Assembly: GCF_004000745.1 (NCBI RefSeq)
Contig: NZ_BILV01000001.1
Coordinates: 140,571 to 204,570 of the forward strand
DNA from: Paenibacillus barengoltzii NBRC 101215
GTDB taxonomy: Bacteria; Bacillota; Bacilli; Paenibacillales; Paenibacillaceae
Reading direction: 5' to 3'
DNA: 64,000 bases
The translations under genes were made by a program, and so were the position numbers. Shown piece after piece: positions 8,518 to 15,431 of the stretch. The notes beneath the pieces are model-generated. The model had not been told where the DNA came from. It saw nothing but the letters and a program-made list of their open reading frames with translations, and did not search any database. Every line of letters starts with the position of its first letter. Position 1 is the first letter of the stretch.

Positions 8518-8592
8518 TGGTTACATTTCTCATTTCTTCTGCTACAATATCATTGTAACCCTTGAAATCGTAATTAGCCAGTTACAATGATA
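8518..8592. promoter_or_regulatory. Repeated GTTACAATGATA-type operator boxes
   Basis: Three copies of a GTTACA box lie in the divergent gap: GGTTACATTT at 8518, its reverse in TATCATTGTAAC (8548-8559), and GTTACAATGATA (8581-8592). The last two form a perfect 12-bp inverted repeat. The middle one is also a local dyad TACAAT-ATC-ATTGTA. The box at 8581 lies just before the DinB gene ribosome site. Confidence 0.5.
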
Positions 8593-8605
8593 AGGAGGAA
8601 ATGGA

Positions 8606-9091
8606 ATGAGCATTACCCCCGTCGATTTACTCGTTGTGCAAAAGGACAATACTTGGGATGTCGAGGAATGGATCGTGCCGTTGTCGACAGCATTGGAGGG
8701 ATTGACCGCCGAGCAAGCTGCTTGGGCTCCTCCGGGAGGCGGAAATACGATCTGGCAAACCGTCAATCATATCAACTACTATAACGGGCGGATGCTCAGC
8801 CGTTTGAAAGGAATCGAACCAGGCCCCCGATTCGAAACGAACGAAGAGAGCTTCAACGGTACTGGAGTTCAGGACGAAGCGGCCTGGGAAGACGTGCTCG
8901 CTGAAACGAAACGAATTCAATTGGAATTGCGCGAAGTGATCGCTTCCTTGACCGCTGAAGCCCTGGCGGCACCTTATGTCAATACGGGCGAGTCGTACGG
9001 ACACGAACTCTCCCGCTGGATGCTGCATGATGCCTATCATGCCGGACAAATCGTATTGATCCGCCGGCAGCAGGGATCTTGGAGATCCTGA
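8606..9091 (+). CDS. DinB-family protein
   Basis: A 161-residue protein of the DinB/YfiT four-helix-bundle family. Metal-binding His positions fit the fold: His in TVNHINYYNGRM (helix 2), and HDAYHAGQIVLIRRQQG near the C-terminus, the usual HxxxHxGQ signature. These are putative metal-dependent thiol transferases or hydrolases (related to BstA), not the DNA polymerase also called DinB. AAGGAGGAAATGGA precedes ATG 8606. It is divergent from the CGNR regulator, which may control it. The substrate is unknown. Confidence 0.88.
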   Translation: MSITPVDLLVVQKDNTWDVEEWIVPLSTALEGLTAEQAAWAPPGGGNTIWQTVNHINYYNGRMLSRLKGIEPGPRFETNEESFNGTGVQDEAAWEDVLAETKRIQLELREVIASLTAEALAAPYVNTGESYGHELSRWMLHDAYHAGQIVLIRRQQGSWRS

Positions 9092-9094
9092 TCC

Positions 9095-9145
9095 ATCAAA
9101 GAGAAAACGGCCCGAGCCTTAAGCTCGAGCCGTTTTCTCTTTGAT
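9095..9145. terminator. Convergent terminator DinB-family / YitT gene
   Basis: A perfect 16-bp inverted repeat (ATCAAAGAGAAAACGG) with an inner CGAGC/GCTCG stem lies here. The right arm also encodes the last codons of the YitT protein (KEKTARA). Confidence 0.85.
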
Positions 9146-9784
9146 TGGATGGTAAGGCAGCCGCATCGGCGTAAGCTGTCCCTGACCGTAATGGACGGTC
9201 CAGGTAATCACTTTGCCGGCGATCAGCACTGCCAATATGGTAAACATCGTTTCTTTGAATGGTAAATATAACAATGAGACCGTCAGCACGACCGCATCCA
9301 TGATAATAAACATCGTACCGATCTTGATGCCGGACCACTGGCTTAGAAGCATGGACAAGATATCGTCCCCGCCGCTCGCTCCGTCGGCCCGCAGCACAAG
9401 TCCCGCACCGAAACCGGTGAGAAGACCCGACAGTAATGCGGCCAACGGCAGGTTGCCGTGCAGGTTCATCGACAGCGGCGAAAATTGCTCGCACAACTCG
9501 TAAACCAGCGAAAACGTCAATGATGCCACCACCGTATTCAGCACGAACCGATGGCCCTTCAACCACCAGGCAAGCACCACGATCGGCAAATCGAGTGCGA
9601 TCATGGTCAAGGCCGGAGGCAGGTTAAACAAATATTTGCCAAGCAACGCCAGGCCAACAAATCCGCCTTCCGACAATCCGTTCTGAAAATTGATGTGGTA
9701 ATACGTAAACGCCAATAAACTAGATCCTGCTAACATCATTAATAACCGAGTACCGTACGTCTGCCATCTTGCTATTGTCCTCAT
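9119..9784 (-). CDS. YitT-family membrane protein
   Basis: A 221-residue integral membrane protein with about five hydrophobic helices, in the order of the YitT N-terminal domain (LAFTYYHINFQNGLSEGGFVG, then GFGAGLVLRADGASGGDDIL). The glycine-rich ASGGDDI loop is typical of the family. The C-terminal soluble DUF2179 domain of full-length YitT proteins is missing, so it is a short form. AAGAGGGATTCCAA precedes ATG 9784. Function is not established for the family. A leader of about 240 nt with paired segments lies upstream. Confidence 0.85.
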   Translation of the reverse strand: MRTIARWQTYGTRLLMMLAGSSLLAFTYYHINFQNGLSEGGFVGLALLGKYLFNLPPALTMIALDLPIVVLAWWLKGHRFVLNTVVASLTFSLVYELCEQFSPLSMNLHGNLPLAALLSGLLTGFGAGLVLRADGASGGDDILSMLLSQWSGIKIGTMFIIMDAVVLTVSLLYLPFKETMFTILAVLIAGKVITWTVHYGQGQLTPMRLPYHPIKEKTARA

Positions 9785-10036
9785 TTGGAATCCCTCTTAT
9801 CGTAGTTTGGTTGACCATTCGGCAACACCCTACGGAGTGAGTCCATGAGGAATTCATCCTTCGCATGATTTCACGCTTCCTTCGTAGGTTTGTCGCCGAA
9901 ATACCGACTAGCTACGAAAGGAGCTAAGTGTAAGAGAGATCACAACGTTTCCAAATCGTCCTTTGGGATTTCGTCCTTCGGGGACTCATGGTATCCTGAT
10001 CCTTTCTGTTAGAATTTCTTCTATTCATATTATACC
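9785..10036 (-). promoter_or_regulatory. Long structured leader of the YitT gene, with promoter -10
   Basis: A minus-strand TATAAT lies at 10031-10036, leaving about 240 nt of untranslated leader. The leader has an imperfect long stem (GGCGACAAACCTACG against CGTAGGGTGTTGCC), an inner hairpin GCGTGA/TCATGC, a separate hairpin CCAAA-GGACGA-TTTGG, and three copies of CGAAGGA followed by GAAAT or GAATT. I do not recognise a known riboswitch class. The rest of this gap, 10037-10147, shows nothing clear. Confidence 0.4.
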
Positions 10037-10147
10037 ACAAAACGAATCATGACTCCACGGGACAAGCGACAAGCCAATTTATTTCCTTGGATTGTGTGAT
10101 AGATGTCATTGCATTTTAGTAACAGTTCACACATTGGCAATTTTCGA

Positions 10148-10190
10148 TGTGACGAAAGTCACCTTTTGACCATTCAAGCCTTCCTATACT
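10148..10190 (+). promoter_or_regulatory. Class II Crp/Fnr-type promoter of hmp
   Basis: TGTGA-CGAAAG-TCACC (10148-10163) is a near-perfect Crp-type dyad (GTGAC/GTCAC perfect). It is followed by a -10 TATACT (10185-10190) with no usable -35 at 17 bp. If transcription starts about 7 bp after the -10 box, near 10197, the dyad centre is 41.5 bp upstream. That is the classical spacing for activation by a Crp/Fnr protein touching RNA polymerase. Confidence 0.7.
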
Positions 10191-10228
10191 GAGGTGGAAC
10201 GAAAAATCAAGGAAAGAGGGTTCCACCG

Positions 10229-11434
10229 ATGCTTGATTCAAAGACGATCGAAATCATTAAATCTACCGTACCTGTTCTCGAAGTTCATGGACAAACGATT
10301 ACGAAAACCTTCTATCAGACCATGTTCAAAAATCATCCCGAGCTGCTCAACGTGTTTAACCATGCCAACCAACGCCAAGGCAAACAGCCTACCGCGCTGG
10401 CGAATGCGGTGTATGCCGCTGCGGCGCACATTGACCGTCTGGAAGAGATTCTTCCGGTCGTTCGCGGCATTGCCCAGAAGCACCGGGCGTTAGGAATCCA
10501 GCCGGAGCAATACCCGATTGTTGGCGAGAACCTGCTCGCCGCCATCAAGACGGTGCTGGGTGACGCCGCCACCGAGGAAATCCTTGATGCTTGGGCTAAG
10601 GCATATGGTGTCATTGCGGACGTATTTATCAGCGTAGAAGCGGAGATGTACCGCGAAGCCGAGCAAAAAGAAGGCGGTTGGCGCGGATTCCGCCGCTTCA
10701 TCGTTGACCGGAAGATTAAGGAGAGCGACGTGATCACCTCCTTTTATCTGAAGCCGGAGGACGGCCAAGCGATTGCCGCCTATGAGCCGGGGCAATACAT
10801 TACTGTCCGTGTGAAACCGGAAGGCCAGGAGTTTACCCATCTGCGCCATTACAGCCTGTCCACGGCACCGGGCAAGCCGTATTACCGGATTTCGGTGAAA
10901 CGGGAGGATGCTGCGGAGGACCGCCCGGCGGGCATTGTCTCGACCTATCTGCATACCCAGATCGAAGAAGGCGATGTGCTCGAACTTAGCGCGCCGGCCG
11001 GCGATTTCACATTGAATCCATCGTCGAACCTGCCGCTTGTGTTGCTCAGCGGCGGCGTTGGTCTTACGCCGATGGTCAGCATGTTGGAAGCAGCGCTGCA
11101 AGGCGAAATCAAACGCGATATCGTCTATGTCCACGCCGCTCGCAACGCGAAGCACCATGCGATGAAGGAGCATATTGCCGAGCTCGCACGGACCAACGAC
11201 AATCTGCGTACCTACACCGTATATGAAACGTCCGAAGCCGGCGAAGGCTGCGACAAAACCGGCTATATCGATCTGCCTTGGCTGAAGACGATTACGACAG
11301 CTGACAGCGACTTTTACTTCTGCGGCCCGGTTCCCTTCATGAAGGCGGTTCGCCGCGCCCTGAAGGAATGGGGCGTGCCCGAAGAGCGGATTCACTTTGA
11401 ATTTTTTGGACCGGCTGGAACCCTGGACGAATAA
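10229..11434 (+). CDS. hmp: Flavohemoprotein, nitric oxide dioxygenase
   Basis: A 401-residue protein of normal length. The globin domain (1-140) has the distal Tyr in FYQTMF and the proximal His in QKHRALGI. The FAD domain (about 150-260) has RHYSLSTAPG. The NAD domain (265-401) has LSGGVGLTPMVSM and YFCGPVPFM. It converts NO and O2 to nitrate with NAD(P)H in the cytoplasm. AGAGGG lies about 11 bp before ATG 10229. A Crp-type dyad sits at the activator position in the promoter, and a Crp-family gene converges from the other side, so oxygen- or NO-linked control is likely. Confidence 0.96.
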   Translation: MLDSKTIEIIKSTVPVLEVHGQTITKTFYQTMFKNHPELLNVFNHANQRQGKQPTALANAVYAAAAHIDRLEEILPVVRGIAQKHRALGIQPEQYPIVGENLLAAIKTVLGDAATEEILDAWAKAYGVIADVFISVEAEMYREAEQKEGGWRGFRRFIVDRKIKESDVITSFYLKPEDGQAIAAYEPGQYITVRVKPEGQEFTHLRHYSLSTAPGKPYYRISVKREDAAEDRPAGIVSTYLHTQIEEGDVLELSAPAGDFTLNPSSNLPLVLLSGGVGLTPMVSMLEAALQGEIKRDIVYVHAARNAKHHAMKEHIAELARTNDNLRTYTVYETSEAGEGCDKTGYIDLPWLKTITTADSDFYFCGPVPFMKAVRRALKEWGVPEERIHFEFFGPAGTLDE

Positions 11435-11444
11435 GCGGCATACC

Positions 11445-11488
11445 AAAAGCGCGGATAACCGGAGCAATCCCCGGTTATCCGCGCTTTT
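11445..11488. terminator. Convergent terminator hmp / Crp-type gene
   Basis: A perfect 18-bp inverted repeat (AAAAGCGCGGATAACCGG) with an 8-nt loop ends in TTTT on both strands. It lies directly after hmp and before the stop of the convergent regulator gene. Confidence 0.9.
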
Positions 11489-11505
11489 GTTCGTGAAGCC
11501 GTTTC

Positions 11506-12018
11506 TTATGACCGTTCGTGACCATGGCTGCGCAGCAGCCGGTTCACCGTCTCTCGCCGCACGCCGATCAGCTGTCCGATCTCTTCTTGAGTCAAATAAT
11601 CGGTCAAAGGTACGCCATGAGCATGCTGTCCCAGCCATTTCGTCAGCAGCTCCAGACGTTCAGCCGGCGTCCCTATCGTCAAATGGTCAAGCCGCTCCTG
11701 CATGAACCGAACCTTCTCCTGCAACAGCTGCGCGACCTCCAGCGGCTTCTTCGGATCCTCCTGAAGCTCGCGATACCATACCTGCGCAGGGATCGCTTCA
11801 ACCTCGCTGCGCATGAGAGCGATCGCCGTCCCGTGCACCTCTTTCGGGGTAATCAAGGAATGATGCGGTACCGTTTCCCCCGGGTACAAAATATTAAACA
11901 AAACCATGTTCCCGTTCGGGTGCAGACGCGTTACCTTAAACAGCCCGCTCTTAATATGGTATAGAAAAGAACCATCGTCCCCTTGACGGAACAAGATTTC
12001 GCCTTTATGTAGGATCAT
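11506..12018 (-). CDS. Crp/Fnr-family transcriptional regulator
   Basis: A 170-residue protein, shorter than E. coli Crp or Fnr. The N-terminal cyclic-nucleotide-binding fold has HKGEILFRQGDDGSFLYHIKSG. A dimer helix follows, then a C-terminal winged helix with LTQEEIGQLIGVRRETVNRLLR. The recognition helix RRETVNR keeps the R-E-x-x-x-R pattern that in Crp reads TGTGA, whereas Fnr has ExxSR. There is no N-terminal Cys cluster, so no iron-sulfur Fnr sensor. ATG 12018 has GGAGAG upstream and is preferred over an earlier in-frame start. It likely acts on hmp. Confidence 0.88.
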   Translation of the reverse strand: MILHKGEILFRQGDDGSFLYHIKSGLFKVTRLHPNGNMVLFNILYPGETVPHHSLITPKEVHGTAIALMRSEVEAIPAQVWYRELQEDPKKPLEVAQLLQEKVRFMQERLDHLTIGTPAERLELLTKWLGQHAHGVPLTDYLTQEEIGQLIGVRRETVNRLLRSHGHERS

Positions 12019-12100
12019 GCCAATCTCTCCATTTCCACAACTGCCAATTAGTTTTATTATAGCAAAAACAGAGAAGACTGTCCTAACCAAGATCAAAACA

Positions 12101-12135
12101 AAGGCTGTCCCCGTCTATTTCTATGGGGCAGCCTT
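12101..12135. terminator. Terminator at the end of the polysaccharide operon
   Basis: The inverted repeat AAGGCTG(T)CCCC / GGGGCAGCCTT is followed on the minus strand by TGTTTTG. It lies 6 bp past the stop of the last gene of the exopolysaccharide operon. Confidence 0.75.
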
Positions 12136-12141
12136 CTGTTA

Positions 12142-13071
12142 TTACGGCCCATTGAGTTTACGATGCCAAGCTTCATAGCTGTGAACGGCAATGCCGGCAA
12201 ACGATCCGTGCCTTTTCCCCAGCTCCTCTAACCTTTCCATTTCCCGGTCCAGCGAAGCAAGCGGCAGATCATGGAAGGAGACGCCGGGCCCTTCCCGGCT
12301 CTCGCCCAGCTCGACGCCCACCCAGACCCGTTTCTTTTGCCGATCCGCTTCATTTAGCGTCCGCTGTGAAATTTCATAGATGCGGCCTGCAGCATCCCGA
12401 TAGGCCATAATCGCCAAGTAATCGAACTGATCAACCATCCAGTCGCCCAGCGGCAGCTTCAGGGCTCCGCTCGGGTGATCTATCCGATCCAGCCAGAATG
12501 GAACGGCCGCACCGATCGCAAGATCGTTATATCTCGCCTCTTCAGTCCAGATACGGATGCCCTCCATCCATTGCTCTACCACGGTTTCTTGATCGTTCCG
12601 CCAACGGTCCAGCAAATAGGGCTCAACGTCCAGTTGGACGCCCGCAAACCGCTCCTCCGGCTTCCCTTCCCGGTTGAAGTCGATCACCCATTTCAGAAAC
12701 GCCTCGGCTTCGCCCCGATGCTCCCGCAGCGCCCAATCCGGATGACCGCTTAAAGCATGCACCTGGATACCTGCCTGGGAGGCAGCGCGGATGAAGCTGC
12801 GGTAACTGCCCTGCTCTACCCCGCTGCCAATTTGCAAGAAGATTGTATTCACGCCCTGCCTGCGGACGAAGTTCAGCAGCTCGTCCGGTTGCTGTTCGAT
12901 CACCTTCGTTTCCCAAATCCAGGTTGCCTTCGCTTGTGAACCTGATGGCCGGATAAAAGCCAATAACATAAGCAAAGCCAATAGCAGCATTCCGCCAAGC
13001 ACCAGCAGGGTCGGCCGCTTGCTTCCCGACAACGCCCGAAGGCGGACGAAGATCGGTTTTTTGAGTATCAA
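12142..13071 (-). CDS. Membrane-anchored glycosidase-like TIM-barrel protein
   Basis: A 309-residue protein. A basic N-terminus and one membrane helix (LLVLGGMLLLALLMLLAFI, about 22-40) act as signal anchor, and the rest is extracytoplasmic. The domain reads like a (beta/alpha)8 barrel: GVNTIFLQIGSG, a strand-end acid pair in GVQLDVEPYLL, and DYLAIMAYRD. It resembles remote glycoside hydrolase-like proteins such as those near GH114, but I cannot assign a family. The start is TTG 13071 with AAGGA 8 bp upstream. Last gene of the operon; a role in trimming or releasing the polymer is inferred. Confidence 0.65.
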   Translation of the reverse strand: MILKKPIFVRLRALSGSKRPTLLVLGGMLLLALLMLLAFIRPSGSQAKATWIWETKVIEQQPDELLNFVRRQGVNTIFLQIGSGVEQGSYRSFIRAASQAGIQVHALSGHPDWALREHRGEAEAFLKWVIDFNREGKPEERFAGVQLDVEPYLLDRWRNDQETVVEQWMEGIRIWTEEARYNDLAIGAAVPFWLDRIDHPSGALKLPLGDWMVDQFDYLAIMAYRDAAGRIYEISQRTLNEADRQKKRVWVGVELGESREGPGVSFHDLPLASLDREMERLEELGKRHGSFAGIAVHSYEAWHRKLNGP

Positions 13072-13082
13072 GACTCGTATCC

Positions 13083-14447
13083 TTAACCTACGATCAACGC
13101 TGGGGACTCTTCCTGAACTTGTGCAACCGAGTGGCCGATCTTATACACATGCGGCAGCGGATAATCACGGAACGCATTGCGCGTGTCCACGATTGGCACG
13201 CCGAGGTGAGCGATGCCTTCATAATCGAAGTTGCTGTGATTCGTCACCAGGACGATGCAGTCGTAGGCTTTGAATCGATCAAGGTCGTATTCGACGCTGT
13301 GCACCACGCCGCCGGATTTTTCACGGAAGCTTGTCGCATACGGGTCGTAATAGTCCACCTTGGCGCCGCTGTCCTTAAACAGCTCGTATACGGACAATCC
13401 CGGCGATTCGCGCAGGTCGGCGATGTCTGGCTTGTACGCCATGCCAAGGATCAGGATGCGGGATTTTTTAATCGATTTGGCGTATTCATTCATGATTTTG
13501 GACGTTTTATTCACGACATAATAAGGCATGTTGTCGTTGGTCGACTGCGCCAGCTCGATGAATTGGCTGTAGAACCGGAAGCCCTTCGCTTTCCAGCTCA
13601 AATACATCGGATCCAGCGGGATGCAGTGACCGCCGATGCCTGGTCCCGGATAGAACGGCATAAAGCCAAACGGCTTGGTCTTCGCCGCGTCGATGACTTC
13701 CCAAATATCGATGCCCATGCGGTCGCACATCATAGCCATTTCATTCACAAAAGCGATATTCACGCTGCGGAACGTGTTCTCCAGCAGTTTGGACATTTCC
13801 GCCACTTTCGGCGAGGACACAGGAACAACCGTTTGGACATATTGGGAATACAGTGCCGTCCCCAAATCCAAGCAAGCCTTGGTAGTTCCTCCGATGACTT
13901 TCGGGGTGTTGTAAGTATTAAATTTCGGATTGGACGGATCGACCCGCTCCGGCGAGAAGCAGAGGAAGAAGTCCTCACCTACTGTATAGCCCAGCTTCTC
14001 CAGCTCGCGTTGAATCAGCTCTTCCGTCGTCCCCGGATAAGTTGTGCTTTCCAGCGTAATCAGCATGCCTTTTTTCATGTACCGCTTCAACTGATCCACC
14101 ACGGTGACGATATAGGAGGTATCGGGATCCTGATTTTCGCTCAGCGGCGTCGGCACGCAGATGCTGACCGCGTTAATTTCGGACAGTACCGCGTAATCCG
14201 TGGTTGCCTGGAATCGCCCTGTGGCCATCACTTCGGCCAGCGTTTCGGACGGGATATCGTGAATATACGATTCTCCGCGGTGGATTTTCTCGATTTTTGA
14301 TGTATCCAGATCGATGCCCACCACTCGGAATCCTTGCTTCACCATTTCCACTGCCAGCGGCAAGCCGACATAACCTAAACCCACTACGCCCAGTACGGCG
14401 GTTTTCGATTCAATCGCATTCATCAGCTTCTGGTAATGATTGTTCAC
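13083..14447 (-). CDS. Nucleotide-sugar dehydrogenase, UDP-N-acetylhexosamine 6-dehydrogenase type
   Basis: A 454-residue enzyme with the three UDP-sugar dehydrogenase domains. The NAD fold has VVGLGYVGLPLAVEM, the middle has the catalytic Cys in GPGIGGHCIPLDP, and the C-terminal UDP-binding domain has ILGMAYKPDIADLRESP. The GGHCIPLDP form is typical of WbpA/WbpO/WecC enzymes that make UDP-HexNAc uronic acids. UDP-glucose dehydrogenases have GGSCFPKD, so the product is probably an N-acetylated uronate rather than UDP-GlcA. Start GTG 14447 has GGAGG 9 bp upstream. It would feed the adjacent glycosyltransferase. Confidence 0.9.
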   Translation of the reverse strand: MNNHYQKLMNAIESKTAVLGVVGLGYVGLPLAVEMVKQGFRVVGIDLDTSKIEKIHRGESYIHDIPSETLAEVMATGRFQATTDYAVLSEINAVSICVPTPLSENQDPDTSYIVTVVDQLKRYMKKGMLITLESTTYPGTTEELIQRELEKLGYTVGEDFFLCFSPERVDPSNPKFNTYNTPKVIGGTTKACLDLGTALYSQYVQTVVPVSSPKVAEMSKLLENTFRSVNIAFVNEMAMMCDRMGIDIWEVIDAAKTKPFGFMPFYPGPGIGGHCIPLDPMYLSWKAKGFRFYSQFIELAQSTNDNMPYYVVNKTSKIMNEYAKSIKKSRILILGMAYKPDIADLRESPGLSVYELFKDSGAKVDYYDPYATSFREKSGGVVHSVEYDLDRFKAYDCIVLVTNHSNFDYEGIAHLGVPIVDTRNAFRDYPLPHVYKIGHSVAQVQEESPALIVG

Positions 14448-14489
14448 AGGTTTCTACCTCCATTATGTTCTCTGTATTGGAATCAGATG

Positions 14490-15302
14490 TTATTGGATGC
14501 AACGGCGAATTCGCGCGTCGAGTTCAACCGGGGAGAACGGCTTGGTGATATAATCGTCTACCCCGTTTTGGAAGCATAAGCTGATCGTTTTCTCGACCCG
14601 CTGCTCCGTTAGCACAACGATTTTAGGCATCTGCTCGTTGCCGACCTTCTGAATTTGATGGATATACGGCAATCCATCGATCCCGTACAGGTTCAGCTCC
14701 GTCAGCACCAGATCCGGCTTCCAATCGGCAATCAAGTCCAGGGCGGTCAAGCCGTTATCGGCTGTCATCGTTTCATAGCCCTGCATATTCAGCCGGATTT
14801 GAAGGAATTCGCGTACCGCCGGATCCCCTTCCACGATTAGGACTCGGCTTTTGACAACCAGCATGTCAGCCTTGGTAAAAATATAAATATCATCGGAGTA
14901 ATTCTGTTTGGCTTTTTCCTCGATTTGACTCAGCACCTGCGGGGTAATCGCTGCCTGCGAAGTGAAGCTGGCCAGCGCCATCCGCGGACGGTAATCGGCA
15001 ATGCGCTCCTGCAGCTGCTGCTTCAGGCGCAAGCCTTGATAGTGAACCGCATCCAGTGTCAGGCCTGGCAGCAGTACCGCCACGCTTCCTGGCTCATCCC
15101 CGCTCCATACATCAAACTGAAGTCCAGGTTCAGACTCCAAAATTCCCCGCACCTGGGATGCCACGTAAGAGGGGCCGCCTGCGGAATAAATGAATACCAC
15201 CCCGTTTACCTCGCTGGCTGTTTCCCTCACGCGTTGCCCCATGCCGGCGTATAAGCCGGATTGTTCCGTTTGGTTATGCAGTGCTGTCAGGTTTGACATC
15301 AT
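14490..15302 (-). CDS. Degenerate GGDEF-like domain fused to degenerate receiver domain
   Basis: A 270-residue soluble protein. Residues about 30-145 resemble a decayed GGDEF domain: VVFIYSAGG, then FDVWSGDEPGSVAVLLPG, where SGDEP replaces GGDEF, and LKQQLQERI. Residues about 152-268 are a CheY-like receiver: SRVLIVEGDPAVREFL, conserved Thr in VVLTEQ and Lys in YITKPFSP. The phosphoacceptor Asp is replaced by Glu in LVLTELNLYGIDG, and one of the two N-terminal acids is Gly. Both catalytic functions look lost, suggesting a ligand or partner sensor. It sits between the synthase and dehydrogenase genes. ATG 15299 is an equally good start. Confidence 0.75.
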   Translation of the reverse strand: MMSNLTALHNQTEQSGLYAGMGQRVRETASEVNGVVFIYSAGGPSYVASQVRGILESEPGLQFDVWSGDEPGSVAVLLPGLTLDAVHYQGLRLKQQLQERIADYRPRMALASFTSQAAITPQVLSQIEEKAKQNYSDDIYIFTKADMLVVKSRVLIVEGDPAVREFLQIRLNMQGYETMTADNGLTALDLIADWKPDLVLTELNLYGIDGLPYIHQIQKVGNEQMPKIVVLTEQRVEKTISLCFQNGVDDYITKPFSPVELDARIRRCIQ

Positions 15303-15431
15303 TCATTCCCGCCTTTCTTCTTTCGTAAGTTTATCCTTAAGTTTGGTTACTTCTTGGATCCAAGCCTTCCTTTGCCCTATCATCTCCTTTCCGGCAACCG
15401 CCGCAAAGCGGGGGAGGGAGCTCCCCGATCC

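Noticed and set aside
9795..9840. T-box-like antiterminator sequence TAGGGTGTTGCC
   Set aside because: It lacks the exact T-box core, a following terminator and an amino-acid-related gene.
9961..10020. Hammerhead-ribozyme-like segment in the YitT leader (ATGAGTCC...GGACGAAA on the minus strand)
   Set aside because: The CUGA part of the catalytic core is altered (ACCATGAG instead of CTGATGAG) and stems I and III cannot be drawn.
10490..11638. Long minus-strand open frame opposite hmp
   Set aside because: Antisense shadow of a well-recognised flavohemoprotein; it also runs through the terminator.
13119..14300. Long plus-strand open frame opposite the UDP-sugar dehydrogenase
   Set aside because: It is His/Arg-rich shadow coding of a GC-rich gene with no ribosome site or family; the minus-strand gene is unambiguous.
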